Shown one piece after another: positions 1 through 10,764 of a stretch of DNA of 64,000 nucleotides; position 1 is the stretch's first letter; the number at the start of each line of letters is the position of its first letter. Origin of the DNA: Antitrichia curtipendula. Its lineage: Eukaryota; Streptophyta; Bryopsida; Hypnales; Leucodontaceae. The stretch is from positions 6,386,001 to 6,450,000 of the forward strand of contig OX579641.1 in NCBI GenBank assembly GCA_951230915.1, in the 5' to 3' direction. Both the position numbers and the translations under genes were made by a program. The notes beneath the pieces were generated by a model. The model was given only the letters and a program-made list of their open reading frames with translations, searched no databases and was not told where the DNA came from.

Positions 1-1370
1 ATTCTTAATTAGAATTTATTTGAATGGGGAATTCAAAGATGGAAGAATTGCCAATGCACACTACTTTCGTTAAACCTATGTCTACAATCATGTTGTTTTG
101 CTTATGTTCTAGAAGTGCAATGAATTTGAAATTTCTCGAGCATGTTCCTAACTTATATAAAAATCCTAATTCTAAGGGATTCACTACAAAAATGGAATTG
201 TATACATGTGGTATTCAACAATCTAAGTGTAGCTGCTCGGAATTTTCATAGTGAAAATAAATTAAAAATCCCAACTTTGGACCCTTAAGTATCAGTCACC
301 TCAAAGAAGTTACTAGTGAAAATTGGTAGGTAGCTAAATAATGAAGAGAAATTCAAGATCCTACGGTTGGAAACTAAAAGAAATTTGTCATTTACTGTCT
401 ACTCTTCACATTCAACACTTTACACTGCTTTTATGACGACTAAGTGCTTACAAAACCTTTAGGGATTAATCCCCGAAGGTTGCAAGGCTTTTTTTTATCG
501 AAAACCACTCAAAAGTACCATTTCTAAGGCATCTTGCAAAAAAACTTATAAATTTTTTTTAGCAAATTTAGCCATAAGATCCTACATTAGACTAATATAA
601 GAGTATGTGGAAGAAATTCCAAAAACTTTCCCCATGTAGATTGCAAGATATTTGCATTTGAAGTGAAGAAAATGGATTTTTGAGCATATTCTATGACTAG
701 ATTATTTGACTTTGAATCTTTTTAACTTAAATTTTTTTGTTCTAATGATTTTGATTTTTTTTTAAATAATGAAAATTTGAGTTGACATTGTAGGGCGGGA
801 TTAAAAAAAATACTTGATTTTTATTCTTTAAAAAATGATAAAGAGAAGTCGGTATGAGATTTGAAGAAAAAGATTAATTATTAATAGCTTTAAGATAGAA
901 TTGAAACATACTAAATAAATTCCAATGATGAGATTGTTTTAGTAAGCATAGCAAATTCTGTGGACCCTTTTATTTTTGAAAATCTAAAAATCAATTTCAA
1001 AAACAAATTCAACACGTTATTCTTTCAAAATGATGTTGTGATTGCTTACAAAAGAAGGAACTCCATAAATTTCACATCACAACTCACAAGTCCAAATGGA
1101 ATAAATCAAAACTTTCTATGTAAAAAAATATAATGTATGAGAAATAATTTTTTATATTTTATATTTCAAATTTTTGAGGATTTTGTTTGTTAACAAGTCT
1201 CATCTATTTTGAGGTCATTGTAGCATAACTTTTGTTCTTGGGCATTGATTGAAATAAAAAATATATCTGTAAACAATCAATGAGTTTTTTTATCTTAAAA
1301 AAGAATTCATAAAACCATAACAAAACTGAGACCATAGCAGCCTATCAAAATTCCATCTTCAATAGAGACA

Positions 1371-1627
1371 TTAACCCTTTATGTACTAAGAATTCATGAT
1401 TTTCAGTTGCAGATTTTGATTTATTATATAATAGAAAATATAATAGAAATAGAAAATATAATAGAAATAGAAAACTTTATTATATCATTAGCTTAAATGA
1501 AGAACATTGTATGCATTGGTTCAAATACACAATTATTTAAGTTTAAATAAATCTCTATATAAACTCTTCAACATTGCTTAAAAAAATGTGAGACCCAATT
1601 TGGGCTTCTTAGACATTAAAGGGTTAA
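1371..1627. mobile_element. 257 bp TTAA-bounded inverted-repeat unit (MITE-like)
   Basis: The left end reads TTAACCCTTTATGTACTAAG and the right end, reverse complemented, reads TTAACCCTTTAATGTCTAAG, so the two ends form an imperfect inverted repeat of about 20 bp. Both include TTAA, the target site of piggyBac-type elements. The interior has no ORF and contains a short tandem repeat built on ATAGAAAATATA at 1427-1474. Without an empty site the TTAA could be part of the repeat rather than a target duplication. Confidence 0.45.
1427..1474. repeat. Short AT-rich tandem repeat
   Basis: Units of the form TATAATAGAAATAGAAAA repeat about two and a half times with small length changes. It looks like replication slippage in AT-rich DNA; no function is implied. 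Confidence 0.6.
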
Positions 1628-1637
1628 TGGGATTTGA

Positions 1638-1655
1638 GGGGGGGGGGGGGGGGGG
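1638..1655 (+). repeat. Run of 18 G residues
   Basis: An uninterrupted G tract sits just outside the right end of the 1371-1627 unit. It could form a G-quadruplex and its length is probably unstable or prone to assembly error. Confidence 0.8.
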
Positions 1656-1959
1656 TAAATTTTCTTTGGCACCCTATAAAAAAAATTTGAATTTTCATGA
1701 GTATTGACTACAAGTATATCCAAAGCTAATTTGAACCTCTCAAACTGAGAAGACATTTAGTTTAGCCAAGAACATGTAGGGTTCAATTTAGCATCAAGTA
1801 ACAATTAGATGTGCTTATTTTACAACATAGATATATTTTTAATATAGAAACTATATAACATTCTTGAACTACAGGGCAAGAGTCCCTTCGCTTATTTTCC
1901 TATACATCTTCTATGCTAAAGTGTTTTTAAAACACAACTTTATAAATAATGATCTAATG

Positions 1960-2118
1960 TAAGGTAAACTATCCCATTACAAACTAAATAAAAGCAAGCC
2001 CATTGTAAGAAAATTTTATTGGTGGTGTACATTCAAGTTCTGAAATGTACACCACCATTACAATTTTATCCACAATGGGCTTTTTCTCATTTAGTCTGTA
2101 ATGGGGTAGTTTACCTTA
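1960..2118. mobile_element. Foldback (palindromic) MITE
   Basis: The left end TAAGGTAAACTATCCCATTA returns on the opposite strand at the right end (TAATGGGGTAGTTTACCTTA), and the similarity continues inward through a GCCCATTG block to a GGTGGTGTACATT / AATGTACACCACC pair around a short central loop near 2034-2044. The whole unit of about 160 bp would therefore fold into one long hairpin. There is no coding capacity. No clean target duplication was found, so the superfamily is not assigned. Confidence 0.7.
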
Positions 2119-3075
2119 AGTGTAATTTGAATACTAGCTTATATAAAGTTAAAAAAATAACATAATTTTTTGTAGTATCAACAATTGAAAATCATGAATT
2201 ATAAGAAATTATATTTTTTTTGGGATAAAACATGTAAACACTATGAAAATCAAAGGGCCTCTAAAACTATTACATAGCTTGGTTGAATAATCAAAATATG
2301 TAAACTCAACAGTCTATATAAATCACAGTTAAGTATGGGAACAATTCAATTGCACTTTAAAGGATACTTCCAATAGAAGTCTACGTGTCAGTAACAGTGG
2401 GTACACATATGATTTTGGGTATTTTCATCTTGACCCTAAAAACATTATGACATGATTTCAAGAAATTTTCCACTTTTGGGTAGTCTCTCTTAGTGCAATA
2501 TTTGTTGGATTCTTGTAAAAATTTTACAAAAGGTGTGTTTTACTACTATCTTCATGCGTAGAATTTTTTACAACAATCCAAGTTGTGGTTTAAAAGCTAT
2601 GCTTGAAAATGATGTTTTTTTTAGGACCTTTGATTACTACCATATTAAAAATAAATAGAATTTTTTTTATAGTTAAGGGCATCCCACCTTAAACTTCTAA
2701 AATAAAAGACAGTAGAAAAATAATAATGATAACAATAATTACTTAACAAAAAAACATTCCAAATTTTTTGCCTTTTATTTTAATTACAAAAAAGTCTCTA
2801 ATTCTATATTAAAAGAAGTTTTTATAATATAAAAAGCATTTCCCTCAAGCAAAACCTTTGAACAAATATACTAGAAAATATTTTGATATATTTATACTCT
2901 CAAAAAAAAAATCTATTTGTAGTGTTTTGTTTAGCTTGGATAGTCCATTTACTACACTTTATAATTCCTTATTCCTACAAAAAAATGAATGTTCTCAAGC
3001 CAACTACAAAAATTTCTTCATAATCAAGTTGCTAGGTAATTTGGGCAAAGAAATTGTATAAAGATGTGACCATTT

Positions 3076-3330
3076 AAAGGGTTGCTATTATGTGAGCATA
3101 GGAGTGTGAGCCCATGAGCCTAGAATATTATACACCTATGTTATAGGTGTATATACTATAAAAATTGTCTATGATTATAGGATATATATGTTACAAATAC
3201 CTATATTATAGGTGTTTGTGATACATACACCTTCTATAGTGTGTAGGATCTATATTATAGGTACCTATATTGTAGGCTCAATGCTCACAAGCTTGCATTC
3301 TTGGGCTCACATACTAGCACCGTTGTAACC
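3076..3330. repeat. Dispersed repeat with TATAGGTGT motifs (copy 1)
   Basis: The stretch opens with GGGTTGCTATTATGTGAGC and a TGTGAGCC block, runs through many short CCTATATTATAGGTG palindromes, and closes near CTCACATACTAGCACCGTTG. The same order of landmarks recurs at about 43689-43905. No ORF is credible. It is an interspersed repeat of unknown class. Confidence 0.45.
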
Positions 3331-3751
3331 ATTTGTAATTTGGAGCCTTTGTAATGCTAACATTTTTTTTAAACATCTTTGTCATTGGTTAATTGAAACA
3401 TTCATTCATACAAATATTTGCAAGATTTAATTTTAAAATAATTTCAATCCACTACCTACATATAAGCATTCATGATCATCAGGGTTGTCTTGTCTAACAC
3501 ATTTTTTGATTTCGATGACGTCTTGGATGTCTAATGTCAAGTATGCAAGACATCGACATCTAATAAGGCCACTTTCAATAGCTGAGAAAATTTGAACCCT
3601 CACTATAATTATGAACCTAAATTTAGAATGTAATATGTATTCATGAAATTGAGACACTTCATTAATCCCTAAAGGACCAAATACCTTTTTCTTTGGCAAC
3701 ATAGTGATTTTGGGCAGCTCACTACAAATGGAGTTTTTATTTATTTATTTG

Positions 3752-4280
3752 AAATTTTCACACCACATGTGCCCAAGGAGTAGCTTTAAGGCCCAACAAT
3801 TTTCATAATTTTTGACTACATTGTTAAAAAGTAATTGCATGATATGTAGTTTTCGTTACTTGGCGGGTAGCCTAGGCAACTCAAAAAACTTCTTTCAAAA
3901 TCATTTTCTTTTAAAATAAAAATTTAAAATTGATTGTAAGGATTTATTTGCATGTAAAAAATTTGAATCATTCCATTCTGATTAATGGGATGAAAGTTAT
4001 GAGGAATTATAGTTTGTAGGTGGGGATGGAATTCCTCATGACTTTCATCCATTAATCAAAATGGAATGATTCAAATTTTTCACATGCAAATAAATCCTTA
4101 CAACCAATTTTAAATTTTTATTAAAAAAAAAATGATTTTGAAAAAGGTTTTGTGAATTGCTTGGGTTGTTGGCCAAGTAACAAAAACTATATATTATGCA
4201 ATTATTCTTAGCCATATAATCAAAAATTATGAAAATTGTTGGGCCTTAAAGCTACTTGGGCACATGTGGTGTAAAATTTT
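3752..4280. mobile_element. Large foldback element with arms of about 260 bp
   Basis: The outer left sequence AAATTTTCACACCACATGTG matches the reverse complement of the right end CACATGTGGTGTAAAATTTT. Pairing continues through CCCAAGGAGTAGCTTTAAGG / CCTTAAAGCTACTTGGG, AATTTTTGACTAC / ATAATCAAAAATT and GTTACTTGGC / GCCAAGTAAC, and ends at an inner pair around TTTGAATCATTCCATT / AATGGAATGATTCAAA. Only a short central spacer near 4000-4030 is left unpaired. Arms this long are typical of foldback elements or of two copies inserted head to head. It carries no gene. Confidence 0.75.
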
Positions 4281-6920
4281 AAAAGAAAAGAAAAGAAAGT
4301 CACAATCCCATAGGGAGATTCACCAAGTGGTGAAACATCCACTCATTGTTACTATTTTATTGTTTTGAAGATAATATTTTCTTTTTTTGAAGAGAAACTT
4401 TAGAAAAGTGGGGTCAAAAGGATTTTTAAATAGCTTAGTGAGCCATGTCCAAGAGTCTCTACTTGCCTATGCCCTCTTCACTTTTTGAAATAGGCGGCTA
4501 TGTTTTTCCACTTGGCATGCGTGTCGTGGGGCAATTTCTTAGCCACGTTATGCCAATTGGTTGTATTGAGGCCTCTTGGCGCCTTGCTATGGGGATGCTC
4601 TAATGACAATTTGATTGTTGGGCTTCTATAGCTGGTGGACTCATTTCCAAGTCAATTAGACAATATACTATTCTACAATATTTTTCAAATCAGCCATAGA
4701 AGATTTAAATTAAATATCACAATATTACAATTCAATTAATTTTTCATACAATCAAATTGATAATTTACCACCAATGCAATTTTTAACTCTAAGATTACAA
4801 ATTGATATCAATTAGACTCATTGCAATACATTCATTCAACAAAATATAATTATAACTAATTAGGCATTCGATTGCATTCTTCACATAAAATATTAATACA
4901 GAATGTTCAACTCAACTTGAAATAACTAGACTTTCATATGCATCATAGATCCACTCCATGGTACAATTGCTATCACCATAGTCTTGTGTAAACACACAAG
5001 AACAAAAATAATTATCACACAAAAATATATAAGCGGATTGAAGCATGAAAGAGATCTTTATTTTAAAATTTATTATAGAAGCAAAATCTGGACTAGACTA
5101 GCATTCCTATAGTGTAGTAAAGTTTTTTCTCCCTTCTTCTATTTATGCTCCCATTTACCAACAATAATGTCTTCCTAAATCCATAGTTTGACTCCTTATA
5201 ATCCATATTTTACATATTTTGGTCTATCAAACAAAAAACATTTAAAGTTAAATTTGATTTAAGGTTCACAAATAAGAGTTTTCACACTACAACCTAGATG
5301 GAATCATGTTCATTTACAACTTAGGGTTGCTCTACACTTGGAGCCAAACCCCAAAAATCAAACTTAATCACACTCATTGATTAAGTTTGACCATTGCTAG
5401 GTTTTTTGCTAAGGTATGTACACCAATAATCATCACTCTCCAAAGTATGACACCTATACATGGACCAAGAGTAGTACAAAAACCTATATATTAATGTTTC
5501 ACTATCAAATGTGCACAATCAAAGTATGAGAGCCTAGGAGAACCTAATGTTGATTTTTAATAAGCCCACAAACAATATTTCAAAATTTTCATTAGTTATT
5601 CATATAGTTTCCAAATAATATATGGAAAAATGCATTGGAATTCTCTATCTTTTAGTTACCAATAAGATCCAATAAAATTGACTCATATAATTAATATTCA
5701 AAAATGGTGTTTATGCTCATTTGCTATTACTGTTGATGGTGGGAACACATACCTTAATGAGAATGCTCAATTTTTTTCAACTTCATTTTCTTGGTTGTCA
5801 TGGCCCAAGTGAAGTAGTTTTTTTGTCAATGCAACCACTTTGAGATCATGAGTGGCAAGAGTTAGTGTTTGGGATTTTTTTGAGTTTTATCAATTTTTTT
5901 TATCAATTTTTCAAGTATTGAGTCCGGTTATTTTCTCTATATTTTACTCTAAATATAAATTTTATAGATTTTTTTGCTGTTTTGGGGGGCCGATGTTTGC
6001 TATTTGCAACTAATTTTTTTCCAATTTTACATGCTAACTTTGAGCTAGCCACTTGTTCTTTTTGGCCTGAGTGGTTTGTCCCCATCAACAATCTCAAAAC
6101 TAGCTAATTTGTAGCGCTACCATTCTACTAAATAGAAACATGCGCAAAATATACATGGTGATTTTTAAAAGCAAGATTTTAATCAAGTTACATGTATGAT
6201 TATCTATTTGTTTGCAAAACTCTCCATTCAACCCTTACTTGTTTCGCAAACACGTGCCATGTCGTAGTTGGTTAATTGTTGGGGCACAATCTGGGCCTTC
6301 AATCTGTAGTCAGACGGCGCAATCCCCAACGTCCATTTCGCAAGGGGGGTTTACTGGGGACTCTCCTACAAACTTGCATTAGCACGCTTTGCTCTTGAAT
6401 GTCTTTGTTAATCGTGCAGTTAGTCTCGGATTATGTGCTTTGTACGTCTTGAATTCGCTTTGCCATCGTCTTGGCCTCCTCAATCCCCGCCTTCACGCCT
6501 TTCAGTACCTGCATTTATTCTCTTTAAAAAACGGCATCTTGTGAGTTTCAAATTTTGAGGGCTCCACTTCTAGGATGCTGTGAATTTGGGACCAAATTGA
6601 AGGTGCGCATTGTGTTTTGCATTCACTACACTTAGGAATTGGAGGCTCAGATGACGGTAAGATGGGGTCCAAAGTTGCAGAGAGCTGTTGGTATTTTTGT
6701 GAGACATTGCTGAATTGTAAAGAACTTAAGCAATTTCTTGGGTTCCGATTGCATCGTTTTGCTGTGATTTTACATGAACTATCTTGCTTTCTTGTGATTT
6801 TCTGTGAACGATTTAGCTTGGTTTTTGTGTGAACGATCTGTGTTGGTTTGGACATCTCTCTTGCTTGTTGTCTTGATTGCAGGTGTGGTTTTGTGAGCTT
6901 TGTATAGGCCTATAGGTTGG
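4281..6920. other. AT-rich intergenic stretch, no gene seen
   Basis: Only short ORFs occur here and none shows a domain, a codon pattern or splice signals in register. GC content rises from about 6240 as the relic transposon begins. I see nothing that can be supported as a gene. Confidence 0.5.
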
Positions 6921-7068
6921 AGATGGTGCCGCAGTTGAAGCTGTCTGACAACTTCAAGGTTTGTTGCTTTGGCTCCAACCGCAATTGTAATGGCGTTGAG
7001 AAGTATCTGTTGCCAAACCCCAACGCTTATAGTGAATTTGAGATGATCTTTGCATGACATGAGGTCTT

Positions 7069-7138
7069 GACAACTGAGTCTCTGAAACATGCATGACCTC
7101 AAAGATGAGGTCATGCATGTTTCGGAGACTCGGTTGTC
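7069..7138. repeat. 33 bp-arm perfect-spacing hairpin
   Basis: The left arm (7069-7101) is the reverse complement of the right arm (7106-7138) with two mismatches, around a 4-base loop AAGA. The core is CATGCATGACCTCA / TGAGGTCATGCATG. It lies just before the recognisable transposase reading frame and contributes stops to it. It may be a small foldback insertion or a transposon-end relic. Confidence 0.7.
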
Positions 7139-7202
7139 TCACTTGTTGTCTTGACCAACACCCTATAATACGCCTTCAGAAGACACAATTGTTTTTCTTG
7201 CA

Positions 7203-9625
7203 GTTGCGGATCCTATTCCGAAATTACTCAGCGACAATGATACTTTTGTGGTCTTGGAGAAGAGAAAGCGAGGGGTTGCAAACAACTTGCGGAAGAGGAA
7301 GAAGACTGCTCTGGCAAACATCATCAAAAGATGACAAGATGTGTGGGCTTGCCACTTTGCTTGGGCGAAAGGAGTGTTCGATCTCAATGGCAACCTCTCC
7401 AATGTTATCTGCTAGAGTTGCACTTCGATGACCGGGAGGAGGAAAGTAGTGGTCCCCAAATTGGACAATCTGGAGAAGCACGAAGGCAAACATACCTGTA
7501 TAGAAGACGGTGTGCCATTGGCGCACTTGAAGAAGGGTGACACGTTTGTCAAGACAGACTGCAAGCACGTCAAGTTGTGCAAATTATGGGCGGATACAAA
7601 GCAAGGTGGCACAATTGTTGAGCAACTCACTGTGGGTTTGGAGGGCAAATTCAAACAAAAGGGAGTACAATTTTCTTGTCTCTTTCAAATTTTCAGCCAT
7701 GGTCGGTTGATGTGTGAGTACTAGAGGTCTCAGTTTTTGCTTAAGCATTTGAAGATTAAGAACTGTCCTTGAAAGCATTGGTCTAAGAGCACTAGCTGGG
7801 AAATAGCTAAGCATTTGCATGGTTCTATTCTAATTGTTTTGAAGAATATTGTGCAGTCTACAAGGATAGTTTTTATAAGCAAGGACAAGGTTACTGCAAT
7901 AGATAATACATTGTGGGCCGGCGTCCATGTGTACGCGATGGAGAATTGACAAAGAATGCCACATTTGTTTCATCTGTCGTGTATCAACGAGGGTGGTATT
8001 GTAGATCACCTGACCGATGTTATTATGCATGCATTATTAGATGAGGGAGGGTTTTCTCATGAACAAATTATTTCTGAGTTGGTGTGTTTTGGGGATGATG
8101 GGGTGAATACTTTCTAGGGTCCTAAAATTGGTGTTACAGCACAGATCAAGAAGAAATGGGTTCCCTTCTTTTTGGGAGCTTCTTGCATGAGTCGCATATT
8201 GAATTTGGTGGTAGAGACGCTGTCGAAATATCTGATGGTGTCACGGCTTGAAGGACTTTTCCAGTCCATCTACTCATATTTTTGTAGCTCAAACAAGCAA
8301 CATACTGAGCTGCAAACATTGGCAAATCTCATAGAAACTAAAGGAACCACATAATTCACAATGTGGAGACTCATTAGATCTCTATGAGGAGTTCAACACA
8401 ACAGATTATGGAGGAATTCACTATGTTGTTAGTGAAAATGGGGCTAGACATGACAGAAGGTCCTGGGCAAAAGAGTAATGCCGGTGCTAGTGACAATTCC
8501 AACATGCTCTTAGATATTGAACTGCTATTGTCTTTGGCTTGTTTTCTCCTACTTGTTAATGTTGTCCATTGTCTTAAAAAGTTGTCGTAGTGTTGTGATA
8601 TCAACAACTCCGACTTCATGAGTGCGATCAAGGTCTGCTAGTAGAAGTTGCCACGACTATTTCTAGATGAAGAAATTGCCTTCAGCAAGGAGGATTTCCC
8701 AAAACATAACCAACTCATTTCTCTGCAAAGAGATGGAGACTCAGGTGTCTTGAGAGCATCTTTACTTTGATTTGTTTGTTATCACTGTATATGCACGGAG
8801 CCACAACAAAGACACTGGGCTGCACATCTTTGTTACCCATCAAGATTTTCATCGCGAGTAGGACTCTATGGAGCAGAAATTTGCAGGTTTGGTCATTCAG
8901 ATCCTTTTTTTGGCTTTACATGTTCCTTTCTCTTGCATTTTCCATTTTGCTTTTACTTCCATGTCAATATTGTGTGTGTTTACTTGTTTCAGTTTTTTTG
9001 TGAACCTAATACTTGCCTTTCTGTAAACTGTGCAGATTTGGCTCAATTCCTTTGCAATGAATTGGACCGTAGATTCTTGCAGTAGGAACTCCTGATGCTT
9101 TTGGGATCATTTATACTCAATATTGGAGGCAAGAGGGGATTGATGCTAGTTTTTCCAACACTTGGTAGTTTTCAAGAGCTTTTACAGTCATTGTTGACTT
9201 GTAAACAAGGGTTAACTTCTTTATGAGGAAAGCCATCTCTATACAATCTCTAAACTACTTTCTGCTTCTAATTTGGAGTTACAGCAAGGGCTGTTCAAGG
9301 TTACCATAAAGGCAAATTGTGAAGTCGCATGTGGTCAGCCTTTGGACGTCAATCTGGTTATTAAATTGTGGCGGAGGCTTTCATAATCACACCACCTCCA
9401 TAAGCTAATTTTTGAATATTTCAAAGTTGCTAAAATAGGCTATTGTTTAGTCTTTGGGTCTGTTGAGGATGAATGGTGCTTTTCGACTTTGAAGTTTTTA
9501 AAATCTTGTCACAAAAATAGATTGGGGAAACACTTGCCCCTTGTGATGCAGATGTTTAACCAAAGCTATTTTACCTTAGAAGATTTTCCGTATAAAGAAA
9601 AAATTGGCTCTTAGAAATCTACGGT
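7203..9625 (+). pseudogene. Dead hAT-family transposase (ZNF862-like)
   Basis: Conceptual translation in shifting frames gives a recognisable hAT-type transposase of the kind often annotated 'zinc finger protein 862-like'. Blocks in order are: a basic stretch followed by WACHFAWAKGVFDLNGNL (about 7270-7400); KLDNLEKHEGKHTC to GVQFS (7440-7680), broken by two in-frame stops near 7334 and 7411; LTDVIMHALLDEGG and LVCFGDDGVNTF (about 7990-8110); PFLLGASCMSRILNLVVETL (8170-8230); LETLANLIETKG-like (about 8310-8345); NQLISLQRDGDSGVL (about 8710-8755); and the C-terminal dimerisation-like block CFSTLKFLKSCHKNRLGKHL to FNQSYFTLEDFP (about 9475-9590). Many stops and frameshifts show that it is inactive. 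Its 3' end is interrupted by the CACTA element at 9626. Block identity is recalled family knowledge, not a search result. Confidence 0.8.
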
Positions 9626-10761
9626 CACTAGAAGAAAATGAGGGGTTCTGCTTTTTGAATTGTGTGACTAATTTGCATGGAAAATTAGAGTCGCAAAATG
9701 AAGTGAATCTGTTTTTCATCCGGCAGCGTAGTTTAAACTTTGTTGACGGCCTTTTCTGACATGGTCGCTTATGTGTACTCGCTGCCACGTGACGTCGGTC
9801 ATTCAATCGATGAGTTGTGCGACTTGTTGACGACTCATTTGCGACTTGTTTGTAACTTGTTTGCGACTTGTAGATTTTAAAATTCTAATCTTAATGATTT
9901 GTAGATTTTGGATATTACAAATCTAAATTCTATTTTAGATTTCAGATATTTAGATTTCATTGGTTTAGGAAATTATGTAATTTAAAAATTCTTGGATTTT
10001 TTACAATTTGTAGAAATCTACAAACTGTAGAAATCTACACCTAATAGAAATCTTAAAATTCTACTAAGGGAGTTCATTACATAAGAATACAACAACTTAC
10101 AAGTCTTATATGTCTAACCTAATGGTACTTTTGACAATTGATATGGGACAATTGCTGTAACACAAATAATTGGGAAACAAATTAGAAAATGACTACAAAA
10201 CAACCAAAAGAATTCTAGAAAATTCTAGTTGTTTTCTAGTCATTCTCTAGTTGCAATCTAGTCATAGAGAAGCTCTGTAATAGTGTAGGGTTACAAGAGT
10301 GTAACAGAGTTGTCATTTACAAATTCTAGTTGTTTCTAGTTGCAATCTAGTCGTTTTTTAGTCGAACTATAGTTGTTTTCTAGTTGCAGTCTAGTCGTTT
10401 TCTAGTCAAACTATAGTTGTTTCTAGTCGCAAACTAGTTGTTTTCTAGTTGTTTTCTAGTCGAATTGTGGTCAAATTTAGATAATATGCGATTGTGGTTT
10501 GCCACAGTGGACTCCACGATGCGTAGAGTTGTCCACATCGACAACTGTGATGAAAACTGGATGTAGAATACCTCACATTAATTCTAAATGCCAACTCTGT
10601 TACAATCCTATAACCCTACACTTCATTCTATGACTGCTTTGCGACTAAACAACCTAATTGTCAAATTTGGTGCATATAGAGAGGATTACAGTTGCAGGAT
10701 AGTTGTATAGGACACTAGTTGCATAGTAGTCGGTTGTGCCGGACACGTTTTTCTTCTAGTG
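9626..10761. mobile_element. Non-autonomous CACTA (En/Spm-type) DNA transposon, 1,136 bp
   Basis: The element begins CACTAGAAGAAAA and ends TTTTTCTTCTAGTG, giving terminal inverted repeats of at least 13 bp that start with the defining CACTA. The flanks are GGT at 9623-9625 and GGT at 10762-10764, the 3 bp target duplication expected of this superfamily. The left subterminal part repeats GCGACTTGTTTG-like words (about 9810-9870). The right part repeats TCTAGTTGTTTTCTAGTCG-like words more than ten times (10200-10470), which are plausible transposase-binding repeats. There is no transposase ORF, so it would need a helper in trans. The intact duplication suggests insertion more recent than the decay of the hAT host sequence. 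Confidence 0.88.
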
Positions 10762-10764
10762 GGT

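Larger units (their letters stand above)
467..1627. mobile_element. Degenerate copy of a TTAA-bounded repeat family
   Basis: This AT-rich stretch shares several blocks, in the same order, with the better preserved element at 21903-22492. Shared landmarks are a start of the form ATTAAYCCC, then CACTCAAAA followed by a short CACTTCT or CATTTCT block, then CCATARGATC, then GATATTNGCATT, and near the other end AAACTGAGAC. No ORF of transposase size is present. The right border is unclear because a second TTAA-type inverted-repeat unit (1371-1627) lies at this end. The copy is old and carries no gene. It could be a non-autonomous DNA transposon; class assignment is inference from the TTAA ends. 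Confidence 0.4.
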
